A stretch of DNA of 64,000 bases from Branchiostoma lanceolatum (taxonomy: Eukaryota > Chordata > Leptocardii > Amphioxiformes > Branchiostomatidae): contig NC_089723.1 of NCBI RefSeq assembly GCF_035083965.1, positions 37,579,193-37,643,192 of the forward strand, read 5' to 3'. Of this stretch, positions 22,839-35,900 are shown piece after piece. How positions within the stretch are numbered: position 1 is the stretch's first letter; every line of letters starts with the position of its first letter. Position numbers and translations under genes: made by a program. Below the pieces are notes generated by a model, which had not been told where the DNA came from, ran no database searches, and saw only the letters and a list, made by a program, of their open reading frames with translations.

Positions 22839-24689
22839 TACATGTACGTATGCAGTCCAAGCAGTGGGCCTGGGATGAGAATATGAGAATACTTTTTATA
22901 TGTACAAAACTAGATTATTCAGAAAATCGTACAAATCTTGTCTCTCTACTGTTACTGATTGATTATTCACAGCCTTTTGAAAACTAGTGATTGAGCTATC
23001 AACATGTCTCTGAAAAGGTATGTTTTTACCTTTAGTAGTGATCAATTTAGAGAAGCTACTGATATGAGTATCATGATATTCTGTATTCACTTTGATTCTT
23101 TATTCTAACATATTTTTAAAGCTAGATATTACCATTACAATCAGGGCCTGAAATACTTGTTTCCCATCAGCATTTCAGGTTGCTGCAGTTTTAAGGTCCT
23201 AACTTCTACATACATCTATTTTAGCCATTTACCAATGAATGTAGATCCATAGACATGGAACAGAATTATACATTTCTTGCAATGTTTTGATGAGAACAAC
23301 AACATGGCGTTTCTGGTTTGCAGCATCAGCAATGAATTAGATTATCATTCCCAGGAAGTTGAATTATGTAAAACAGGGGCTAATGTGCATAATCAATGAG
23401 AAAATGTTACAATAACTTATTGGTAAATAATGGGAGCTTTATACATGTAGTACTTGTGACAAATGTAGGCCACTTGAATAGCTTTGGGAAAGTAATGCTA
23501 CTGGGGTCATATGTTTAGAAAATGAAAATCTTCTACTTTGAAATATTGCCAAAGAAAAATGCAAATCTGTCTGATAACAGAAGTCACGTGATATATGTTG
23601 ATAGAGTTATTAGGACTCAAATGACTGTGTATCTCTGTTATATTGTAGGTACAAATGTTCAAACAAACAAACAAACAAACAAACAAACATGTTATTGTAG
23701 TACATTGTATTCACAAATAAACCTCATGTGCTGAGTGAATTCTAAAAGTCTTAAAAATCTCAATATGATACCCCACAAACATTAAAACGATATCTGACTA
23801 TGAACATAGTCAACTTGCTTCATGGTTTTGCAATTTAGTAAAACCAAGTGTTGGAGCCTGGTAAACTAGATGGGATAGGACCCAGGACAACTAAAACACC
23901 CCGAAAAAACTCATTTCCCCTCCTGCCAGGATATGGCCACACGCGAACATATATGAATGTGCAGCGCAATTTAAGATAATTGTACCATAACATTTAATAC
24001 TAATAGATATATATTGCATTTCATTCTTTCTCTGTCAAAGCCTGTTTTCGTAAGACCATGCTTTCAAATTGCTCATAAAACAACGCTATTTCCCACATGT
24101 CGTAAAACTACAAACAACTCTCGCACGATATCTCCAGAGATTTGCGAAAATGTTAACGAAATATGACAGGCGTGAACCACTCTTACAGAACAACGTTGCT
24201 AGGCGCACATTAGTCTCACGTACATATTGTCGCACCTATCCTCGATGAAGTCTCTACGTTTGTTGTCCTGGGCAATTATTCACCCTATTTTCGCCGAAAT
24301 CTTCTGTCAATAACCGATTGTGGAGGCTAATACGTCATGGCATGTCTATTACATGTTGTTGACTTAACCACGTGCATGGACACCAGGCATACTCGATCTG
24401 TTTTGTGCATCAACTAAATGACATTGCATTTAATAAATGAGTAACTCTTCTGTTGCATCTATTGCTTTCTCATATCATATCAAAGCATAACTATCTTGCG
24501 TTTTCGTCGAGCGTGTTTTTTTTAACTAATCGGGGAAAATCAACCGAAAGATTTTTCAAATAAAAGTAGAATACATCAGAAAAAAAATTGTCTCTCAGAG
24601 TTTTCGAACGTGGAATTGTATGCATCTTTGGAAATCATTCGACCATACCACATGTTTGTTTTTTTAGTGCATTTTACTGCCCATATATT
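22839..24689. other. AT-rich intergenic DNA
   Basis: No exon or RNA recognised. A (CAAA)n tract lies at 23657-23688. Confidence 0.5.
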
Positions 24690-24871
24690 TGACGTCACGG
24701 ACGGTCACACACAATGGCCGAGGGCGGTACCTTATTTTGCCGAGTGTTATCGTGTCAAGCTCCCCATCCGTCACACCGAGTTTGAATGCGCCAGAGTATC
24801 CATCAGTCACCCCCAAACACGGGGCGTTTCTCAGTCAGACAGAAGACACCTACGGAGAAACATCTCCCACG
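24690..24871 (+). promoter_or_regulatory. Promoter/5'UTR of mosaic gene with CRE and upstream ORF
   Basis: A perfect CRE TGACGTCA at 24690-24697. Downstream, ATG at 24714 (context ACACAATGG) opens a 23-codon ORF ending TGA at 24783-24785, before the main ATG at 24872. If transcription starts near the CRE, this uORF would lie in the leader. Confidence 0.4.
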
Positions 24872-24956
24872 ATGTGGTGGTTTTCCGTAAACATCTTTGT
24901 TTTGTTGGTCTCTTTCGGGCATCTTTCCGAAGGGCGGACGTCTCTGCCATCGACTA
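24872..24956 (+). CDS. Mosaic gene exon 1: signal peptide
   Basis: MWWFSVNIFVLLVSFGHLSE, then GRTSLPST: a hydrophobic core of about 14 residues and a likely cleavage site near residue 20-22. The donor A/GTAAGT leaves phase 1, which fits every ACCCTAC-type acceptor downstream. Confidence 0.8.
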
Positions 24957-26888
24957 GTAAGTAGAAAGCATTCTTACATATATTTATGTTCACCTGTATA
25001 TCATATTTTTACTTTTATGAAGGTTAGACATCCAGGTAAACAATATATAAGGACAATTCAAACTCTACAACTGGATAAAATTCGGAGATTTAATTCCGGA
25101 CGTTCGGAGTGACATCCATCACTCTTCTTAAGCGTCACTAAAATGAACTGGCAAAACGAATACAATGCTAGAAATTCTTAACTGGGAAAACCGGTTGAAC
25201 ATGTCAAGGGCACTAACTCGTAAGAGAACGTATGCAAATGTCATTAAAATGTAAATCATGTTAGGATAGTTCCTATGGTAAGGCAAGACCATAGGAACTG
25301 TTACTATCCTATGGGTTGCAAGGCGGGGTCCCATGTACTAGACAGTTCTTCTACACGAAGTCCTCCCTTCCCGTTTAAGGTGGGGTTGTAGATCCGCTCG
25401 TAGATGGCCTCCCTGATTCCGCGTTCGTACCAACGTGGTTCCCGGTCAAGGATGTCTGTTGTCTCTAGGTTGAAGAAATGTCCTTGGTGTCGCTGTGTAT
25501 GGTGGTAGATGGCAGATGAGTATCTGCGATGTTGATTGTACATTTATACTTATTTATTTATACATTTGTAAGTCCCAATTCATTATTGTGTTGACTGTTG
25601 GCCGTAAAGTTTAATTCCTTAGTTCATATTCATACATTTGTTTTTCAACCTTTTGTAAAATACTTGTTGAATTTGTTCTTCTTTACCTCTGTTATCTCAA
25701 TGTATGTATCATTTCTCCCACACCGGCATAATGGCGCAAGACACGCGTAAATAGAATTTCATTCATTCATTTATTCATTCATATATGACAGGGCTACATA
25801 TATACAAATGTATGTCACGGAGTATTTGTCGACAGATTGCGAATCCAATCGGGATTCTAGGAATATGTTATTGTAGTCTCCCATTTATAAATCCAGAATA
25901 TCAAGTCCATTCATTGATCTTAAGTTAAATGAATCGAATTTGAAAAGTTCTCACTGTCTTTTAAGCGAATATCCACATGCATAGAGAAAAGTACATACTC
26001 CGATCGGGATCTCTGACTTACATGTATAAAGCAGACAATGCCCACCTTTGTGGGATCTAATGTGTGAGATGTAATGTACGTATACAAATGTATGTCTTGG
26101 CGGATGTGTACGGTGCTGTTTGCCACCATACAAGCGTGTTCGATGCACATGCACCTTGTGCGTTTGAGGCATACATGTAGTTTTGTACACAAAATTATAA
26201 TGGCCTTGAAACAGGTCGTGCGTATGTAACAGGTGTGTGTATATTTCATCATGTCTTTCCACTGCTCTGTTAACGTCAATTGCCAGCTGAGACATACCAT
26301 GAAAAAACTGATAATGAATAAAACTCGATCTATAAAGATAATTTCTTACTCCATTGGCGCACCTGTAGCTTATATCGGCACGTTGTACTCCAAGAAGTTC
26401 GCATATGCATAAACACCTTGTTTCTCAATATTGAAGTCAGGAAATTATTTTCATTTTATGTTTTTCGATGTTGGGAGATAAAAGTCAAATTCAATCATCC
26501 AAATTCTAATGCGAAGACAATACCCAAGGGCGTTACCCAATCACCCTGAGTGTTTTCGCCGGTGTTTTTCTGTCGAGACTTAATCTATCATATAGCACTG
26601 TCTGGAACACAAAACGTAATAAAGCCTGCCACCTTGTGCCGGAGAAAAGCTATCCATAATGCGGCGTTTTTACAGCAGAACTTCATTGAATGATGCAGGG
26701 CAGGGCCGAGTGGAGAAGAAGAACCCATTGTTCCCCGTGTTGGCACCGCTAGATGTTCGCGTTCAAGGTTGCAGAACAGTACTGTTGTGTTCTGTTTGTT
26801 TTTCAAGGACAAAACCAATATAATTTTTTCAACCATTCACAATTCATGGATACGAAATATATTTGCTAGAATTTTAGTCTTATGCAAT

Positions 26889-26946
<58 letters not shown>

Positions 26947-29900
26947 TTGTGTGTGTTTGGTATGCTATACAGTGCTGAGCAAGGAAACTATAAAACGGAA
27001 AAATTGCCCACTTCTCCGAGACAAGTCCCCGGGGGCTTTGTATTATTGCGTTCACCTCTGCTGTGAAACAGGTAATACATGAGTCGCTAAATTTTGGACG
27101 CTTCATGGCTCCAAAGGTAAAAGAGCATTCCTGTCTGTCGGAGACTGTTTCAATCTATAAATTATACATTATTAATGTATGTTGGACTCGGTAAATTTTG
27201 GTTCGATCACATGAATATACCTTTATTGTCAGATCGGGCGTTGTAACATTAGTCTATGATCCAAATAGTTTTTCGCCCATTGGCCAAACAGGGCAAGCTA
27301 GGTTTTTTTATTATGTTTCTCAGTAGAAAACCTGACTTTTTAAAGTATTTTGAACACTGCCATGCCATACCTTTCCTCAGATTCACATGTAAGTCTGACT
27401 ATTTTTTTTCAGACCAACATAGATTTTGACCTGGAATTTTGTATGGTGTACATTATAGCTTTTTGTCTTGCACAGAGAAAAGACGGGAATGGGTATGCAA
27501 CGATAATTTTTCAGCACTGGGGTGATTTATTTTTGGGATAATCATCTTTAGATTTTGTACTGGGATAATGTTGGAATTAGGGTCCATTTTTGCACAAGTG
27601 TCAGTGGTGCTTTGAATGTCGGCACCGGACAGTTCGGCCCCTAGCCTATCAGGACGGTTCGGCACCAGGTCCAGAACATTTCGGTGCCGTACTCTACTTC
27701 TAATCGTTCTGATCGGCTTGGCACTGTGATTTTGTACTAAATGAACGACCAAACAAGTTTTACCTGGTCCCTTTATGTTTTGTTCCAGACCCTACATTAG
27801 ACTACATACGGCAAAAAGACAAAGCCTGTACCGGTGGGCTTTTCAACATCAGCGACCACGTGTACTTGGTCCATTTTTGTGCAGCTGCATGTTTTTCAAT
27901 AAATGAACAATCAGAGAAGTTTAACCAGGTCCCTTTATTTTCTCTTCCAGACCCTACATTGGGCTACATACGGCAAAAAGATAAAGCCTGTACCAACGTG
28001 CTGTTCGTCTTGGCGGGCTACGGTACCCGCCCTGATACCGTGCTATTGGAATTAATGAACGACCAAAGAAGCTAAGCTTTACCAGCTGGTCCTTTTATAT
28101 TTTCTTCCAGACCCTACATTGGGCTACATACGGCAAAGAGACAAAGCCTGTACCGGTGGGCTTTTCAACATCGGTGACCACGGGAACGTGAACATTAGCG
28201 ACCACGTGGACACGAACTTGGCCTTTTTGCGCAGTGGTGCTTTTTAATACTGTAGATGAACAATCAAACAAGTTTTACCTGGTCCTTTTATATCTTCTTT
28301 CAGATCCCACATTGGGCTACATACGGCAAAAGGATAAAGCCTGTACCGGCGGGTCTTTCAACATCGGTGACCACAGGAACGTCAACATTAGCAACCACGG
28401 AGACGTGAACTTGGCTCTTTTTGCACAGTGGTGCTTTTTAATACTGTAGATGAACAATCAAAAGAGTTTTTACCTGGTCCCTTAATATTTTCTTCCAGGC
28501 CCTACATTGGGCTACATACGGCAAAAAGATAACGCCTGTGCTGGCGGGTCTTTCAACATCAGCGACAACGGGGACACGAACATCAGCGACCCTGGGGACA
28601 CGAACTTAGCCCATTTTTGAGCAGTGGTGCTTTTCAATAAATGAACAATCAGAGAGGTTTTACTAGGTGTCCCTTTGTATTTTCTTACAGACCCTACATT
28701 GGGCTACATACGGCAAAAAGATAAAGCCTGTGCCGGCGGGTCTTTAAACATTAGTGGCCACGGGACCGTGAACATCAGCGACCATGGGGACACGAACTTA
28801 GCCCATTTTTGAGCAGCGGTGCTTTTCAATAAATGAACAATCAGAGAGGTTTTATTAGGCGTCCCTTTGTATTTTCTTACAGACCCTACGTTGGGCTACA
28901 TACGGCAAAAAGATAAAGCCTGTCCCAACGCGCTGTTCGTCCTGGTGGGCATTGGTACATGCCCTGACACCGTGCGTTTGGAATTAATGAACGATCAAAG
29001 ACGTTTTACTAGGTCCCTTTATATTTTCTTCCAGACCCTACGTTGGGCTACATACGGCAAAGAGATAAGGCCTGTGCTGGCGGGTCTTTCAACATCAGCG
29101 ACAACGGGAACGTGAACATCAGCGACCACGGCGACGTAAACCTGGCCACCTGTGCGCACCTGTGCACGGTGTCAGGATCGTGCGGGGCGTTTGTGCACGT
29201 GCCGGGCGACTCCACCACCTCGTGCAGGCTCAGACGAGCATGTCCGGCACCCACCAACCTCACCGGAGCTGACCTGTACTTCAAACGGCGTGAGCTTCTA
29301 ATTTCATTTTATTCTATTCTATTTTATATATTCATTACATATATGTGTTAAGTCTCTGTTATCATCAATTATAAATATCAACGCTATCCAGGCTACCATT
29401 CGTGTGCCTGTAAGTTTGGTATTTTAATAAAGAATTGAATTTTATTTTATTTTATTTTACTTTATTTTATTTTATTTCATTTCATTTCATTGAATTTGCA
29501 GCACAGAAATACACAGGTCACCCAGGTAGCGTTGCTGATGTCGGGTGCTATCTAACATACAGTAAAACATTCACATATAAAAGAACGACATACATCACAA
29601 TATTCCAATCTCCAAGCAGATCTACCGTTGGCAAGGCAGTTTCCATGGGCCGAAACAATATCCATGGGCCGAAACAATATCCATGGACCGAAACAATATC
29701 CATGGGCGGAAGCAATATCCATTTGCCACCGGAGATGGATATTGTTTCGGTCCATGGATATTGTTTCTACCCATGGATATTGTTTCTGCCCATGGTTATT
29801 GCATTGCCAACGGTAGATGTGCTGGGAGATTAGTAAGTTTTATGGTTTTTGCCTTGTTGCACGAAACAAAAGAATTACATTGTACAACATAAAATCAAAG

Positions 29901-32900
29901 TTTTTCATGCGACTTTCCGTTCATCACAGTTATCATTCTGCTGATATTGATAACAATACATTGTTAATTCCTTTGTTATTTATCAAACAAATTACCAGGT
30001 CTTAATGTTTTCCTATTTCACATCCATCATCTATGTCATTGTTTTCATCCGATCTTGTATTCATCGCAGTTCTTATTCTACTGATATTGATAACAATGTA
30101 TTGTTCTGATATTGATAACAATGTACTAATATGACATTGATAACAAGGTATTGATCTGATATTAATAACAATATGTTGTTAACTGTGAATTCCTTTATTC
30201 TAAAGCTCACCCCTGGCCGTATAGTGACGATGAAGGTACATCTTATTATTATTTTTATTTTTCAATTTTTTTTTGCATTTCACAAAATTATACAAAACAT
30301 ATGATACAAAAAGAGGAAATACAAAGTTCAGGAAAAATATAAACATAAGCCACGGATCCAAAATAATAATTAAAGGTGGAAACATAAATGAGCTACAACG
30401 TAAATAATAGAAATAAGTAATATCCATAATAATGATAATAACAGCATCATTGACAAATAAATATAGCAAAATCAATATTAACCAAAGATAACAGTTATTA
30501 CACTTGATCAAAATTTTCAACAAATTTTTACAAAAGGTACATCTTATTTGTATCTTTAGTTTCGGGGAACTAGATAATTCATGAAATTACATACTAGTAG
30601 CATGCGTAGTACATGTATCGGAGAGGCTTCTCAAGTGGTCATTCCGTCATCAAAATGTTCCATCACTAGTTGCTTTATAACGACTTTTACAAATAGTGTA
30701 AAACTGTAGGAATGAAGTGAATGTAATTTTGTATAATGTTCTTCAATTTGTATTTTTGTTTTAATCTATAGTCTGCAACGCCACCGCTCCTCTTGTTTGG
30801 GGCCGCACAGAGTCCGTGTTCACGTGAGTATATTCGTATTGTTATAGCCTCTACCAGGCTCCACATGTCGCTGGAAAAATAGTAGAAATTGGTCAAATAG
30901 ACAGATACCAGTGGAATTTTCCTGAGCTATCTAGATAGCGAAAACATGGGAACTTATCTTGAATAATAAAAAAGATCTGTGTTTTTCAGTATCGTCTGTC
31001 CTCCCGGCTGTGCGTCTGTCGCAGGACCAATCTACGGAGACGGGATGTACAGCATTGTAAGTATAACCACCACACGGTTGTAGAGAACAAACAAACAAAC
31101 AAACAAACAAACAAACAAACAAACGGATTTTCGGGTTAACTACCCGGACGGGCCTCTTTTTCCAATTCTGGCCGAAGCATGACTAGTCTCCGAGTAGTGC
31201 AGGTCCCGAGTTGCCTGTTATGATTAAGCTGTCCTAAATCTAAGTACAGACGAAGCCACTTAATTGCACATCGGATAAACGCATAATCCATTTAACTGCA
31301 CCGAATCCTAAAATCCCAAACCGGTTCCCATTCACTGCATTGTTAGTGACTCCGCATATCTGCACCGCACATTGTCACCAATGCCGGATAACTGCACCAA
31401 AACTTTTAAAACATCCTCGACAAGTTAACTAAAAAGGTGCTCTAAAAATCTGCAAACGTCGTACAAATGAGCCGATACCTGCCGGTGTAAAGGCGCAATA
31501 CCGCCAATATGTTTAAAACTGTTTTAGTAACAAAAGAAGGCGGTCTCCATCGACAGTTATGGTAATAGAAATCATATGGGAGGTCCCGGGCGGGTCACGG
31601 GGTGGGTCGGCATTAAGACACGCACGCCTACCAAAGGCGGCATTACGCTTTGGCAGACAGCATGCTGTACTCAATAAAGATTGGTCTCTACCTGTACACT
31701 GTCTAATTACTGTGAATGCATTCAAGTTCGCGGGAATTTGATTTCACGTCGCGGCATCGCTATTGTCACATACTGCTGCAATAATAAAAGACCGGCGTCT
31801 TTACGTCACATTCAGTCGGAAACCAAACAGCGACTCGGCAATGGCAATAGACGCGTAGGTGGACATAGCCGTCGCTTTTGATGGTGCGGTGCTGACGTGA
31901 TGGCAGAGCTGAATCCGCGTCGTCGAAACTTCTTGCATTCACCGGAACGAGGTGTACGCGGGTTCGGCTCTGCTATAAGGAGAATGATCTGTCACTGATC
32001 AAACTGGAACTGTGAACTCAATATTTTGCTGGTTCTATGAGGTATGGTAGCGCAAGAACTGTTTCGTTAGCTACTAAGGTCAAGTAAGTCTCGACTCTGG
32101 GGCGTTATCCAGCCTGTGAAGAGAAAAAAACATGGTGGTGCGGTCCAGCTGGGAATTTCGCATAATTGCACCGGCCGGATAATTGCACCAAAACCGCTGA
32201 CAAATGGGTGGTGCAGTTAAGCGGATTCTACTGTACCAAAGACGCATCGAGCTCTGCAGAAAATTCGCACTATCTGTATCAGTCTCGCCCACTTGCGCTA
32301 TAGCTATTTGCCCCCTAAGGGTGAGGATATACACAAATGCAATTTCTCTCAATTCAGATACCGTTTCCAGTCCAGTTACTGAATAACCGATCTCGTTTTA
32401 TTTTGCGTGTACAAAACAAGTTTTGTAATTAATCATGCCTTAATTCAGCGGTTTTGTAGCTGCAATGGCATGATATTGATCGTGCGATTTTATGGTGATT
32501 GTAGTTCTGAAATAAACATCTCTCACACTTTAGAGCTCTCCTGTCTGCAAGGCGGCTGTTCATCATGGCTGGATCATGGACGAGCTCGGAGGAGCCGTGA
32601 CCGTGAGGAAGTACAGCCCAAACCTCGCCAGAACTCCTCTCACGAGCACACGCAACGGGGTGACGGCGCTGGGGTGAGTTGTATTGCAGACCAAACGTAT
32701 TATTAGGCATGTCACACCAATGTTTTTGTAAGATACAACTCGCTGAAGTTGCTGTCAAAGCACAGATCAGATTCTTCCGTTTGCAATGTTTTTTTGTGTG
32801 AATTTTTTGAAGTTGAAAATTTGGACGATTTTATTAGAAGACGCTTATCTATTGGCCGGGCTACAATAATATTAGCCAAAGGATAGGCCAAGTGAGTTTA

Positions 32901-35900
32901 CGTGCATTTGATACAGCACCCCTTTCTCACGAGGATTCTGTTTCTGGTTCTGTAGCGAATGAAACTTGTCAAAGAATACATCGTTGTTGAAATTGCCCCC
33001 CCCCCCCCTACATGCATAAAGTGAAAAAAGTGAGCATACAAATAAGCAACAGCATCAAAACATAGTCATCTCAACCTATTTCAACTTCTCGTTATGAAAA
33101 AGCACTTATCAAAAAGATGCGAAGATCTTCTCGACGAAATGTTTATGAATTGGGAATTCTTTGTTTCATTGCATCTCATTATTATGCAAATTAGGTGTTA
33201 ATGAAGATCATTCATCTCCTCTAAATACATTGCATATGTAACAAACAGAAAGCTATGAACAAGTTTCCTCATTAATTGAAATGATTTCCAAAAAAGCACA
33301 AACACACATCCTGACAATTTTTTCTTTGGTTTACATAGGTACAACGGAGCCAACGAGACGTCTTTTCATTTTGTTCACGGTACGTTTCAAACTACTAATC
33401 TTCCCCTAGCCCATTTCTTTTATTACATGGTGGGTGTTGATAAATTATTGGTGCTTTTAATAATATTCTGAGTTTATTTGAAGAATTTTGTCATATCAGA
33501 AACCCCACCCGAAAAAAAACACATATTTCAATGAGAAATGCACCAGACGTTAGAAAATTCGGTGTCCTCGAACATCAATGCTAATGTCCGAATACTGTAT
33601 TCGAATGTTCGACAGCGGCACACGTGAAGCGCGTTCGAATCATACTATGGAAGCCCGCGTTCGAAGCCCGCGAAATACGGGCCGGTCCGGAACACCCGTA
33701 TCGAACGTTATCCCGGTCAAGGTATGATATAACATGACATATACCGTGTGTTCCGTTTATTAGGATGTGGCTCGGTGATATCAGCGGCCAGCCGAACGAC
33801 GGAGTTCTACAGCAACAGCCCGTTCGACCAGGACAGCGAGTGTAAACTACACATCATCGGCAACCCTGGCGGCATGATAGCCCCGCTGTACGGATACAGC
33901 CTCACGGGCGGAGACAAGTTGGAAGTTAGTAAAGTTTTAAAACCCTAGTCCTGCTGAGCCCGACAATTGTCGGTTTGCACATGCTTCATCTGTATGCTAG
34001 CCCTGGCAATTGTCGGGTTGAGGGTAGTTGCACCTGGTCGGTTGTTGTAAACCGTAGTAACTAAAAATGAGCAATATCAAACTAGTACCCTTTGTTTCAA
34101 AGGTGTCTAGGGACTTCAGCAATGGGTGTATATGTTTTCTCTGGAAATCCAGCAGGACAAGGGTTACAAAGTGACCCAGGCGTCTTGTTAAGACACATAG
34201 GGGTGGCGTCCATCTCCATTTCTGTAGCCCTTGGGCCACACATTTGTGCGAGTCACCACAACAGGGGCTAGTCCACTGGTAGAGATCTGTGTTTAATTCC
34301 CATACTCTGACAACTGTATTCCCATACAGTTTCCAAATGCTGAGTGCTAACTAAAGCAGATGTACCATTTTTAAAGTCTTTTGGTATGACCCGGCCGTGG
34401 ATCGAACTCACGACCTGCCGTGTGCAAGGCGAACACTCTACCGTCTAGGCCATTGCACCTGTTAGTAGTAGAAGTTAGTAGCACGATCCTAATTTCCAAG
34501 CATATCTACAGGTGGCGTATTGAATACTGATTTGGCCATTTGGATACTACCTTGCCACCGTTAGCTCTGATTAGCCTGGGTAACCGCTGGCTCATACTTT
34601 CCGCTGGCTAATACGAGGTCAGCAAGCGAAAAGATTGATCCAGCGGTTACTACGGATGGTACCCAGGCTAAGATATGATTGGAGATTAGCACGAACTATC
34701 CCTACATCTATGCTGAGAGCGAACTGGCAGACTATGTCTTTCTCACATGACCACAAGACTAGACCGTTCTTGTTTCCCCTCAAGGGAACTGCAATACATG
34801 TAAAATCTGATGGTTTTGGACTACATAATGTAGCAAGTGCCAGGACATACTCTCCAAACAGAGGTTGTTGGGGAAAATTGTGATCATGACCTTCTTATCA
34901 TATGCTCCGTTTCTTGTCCACCCGGGGAACCCTCTACAAACGGAGCCCCAAAAAACCTCTGCTTGGAGAGTAGCAGGACAGAGCTAGATGGGCTGGTCAC
35001 CATGTATATGAATGTGTTTGAGTAAGAATAAACAGAGCAGTAGTTTGCTTGGCTACACCATGTGAAGGTAAACATTGCGTATTTGCTTCCAAATCCTGCC
35101 TTTCTAATATGAAACATTTTTCTTGCTTTACACTGTAAGACCCACTGTGGTCCAAACAAGATGTTCTTCGTGGAAAAATTCACCAACCTCACTGCGGACA
35201 ACGGTCAATTCGCAGTACCAGACGTCCACGAGGCGTACTTCACTCTCACCACCGGATCTCAGGACGCGGGGCAGTATCTAAGGGTGACCGGCTGGCAAAC
35301 CTGGAACGTCCCACGTATGTCATTCTTTCTCATCGTCTCTTCTACTCTCCTCTTAACCTTCTCCCTGCTGCCTAACTCTGTAACCGATGGGAACTGGGTG
35401 CCAAGCGGCTACTTCAGTGTGCTAAGGGTTGGTTGAAATCACAGATCCCACAAATTATATTAAAAGTGGCGATTTTCGCCTTCCACTACTTCCAAGGAGC
35501 CATACACAAGTAGACTAGATATAGCCAACACTAGTATTTGAATTGGCCTCCTGTTATAATTATGATATCAGTCACTGTTCCTATCCTGTATCTTATTACC
35601 TGGATGTCTAACCTTCATCGACGTGTGCACAATTCTACAATATTGATGTTTCACTGATTTCGACAGAGCACTGTCCCTATGGATGGCGAGCGTTGGGAGG
35701 CTCCTGCTACTATATCGGAGGGACCGAGGTCCCGTACGAAACAGCGGTTTCGGCTTGCCACAACATGGCAGGTCAGTGGAGAACATCCTCTCATGTAGCC
35801 TCCTTATGCTTAGGTCCCAACTGGAAACACGCGGCCCCTGTACCGTCACACACCATGCCTGTCACGTTCTATGCTTTCCCAGGCACAGAACGTGACACAG

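Noticed and set aside
27789..29034. Apple-exon array as a CRISPR or as a set of mutually exclusive exons
   Set aside because: Copies are truncated and lack donors comparable to the true exon, so full alternative exons are not supported.
34920..35030. Possible extra Cys-containing exon between CUB-like exons
   Set aside because: No acceptor/donor pair in phase; contains CTCTGCTTGGAGAGTAG, a repeat terminus.
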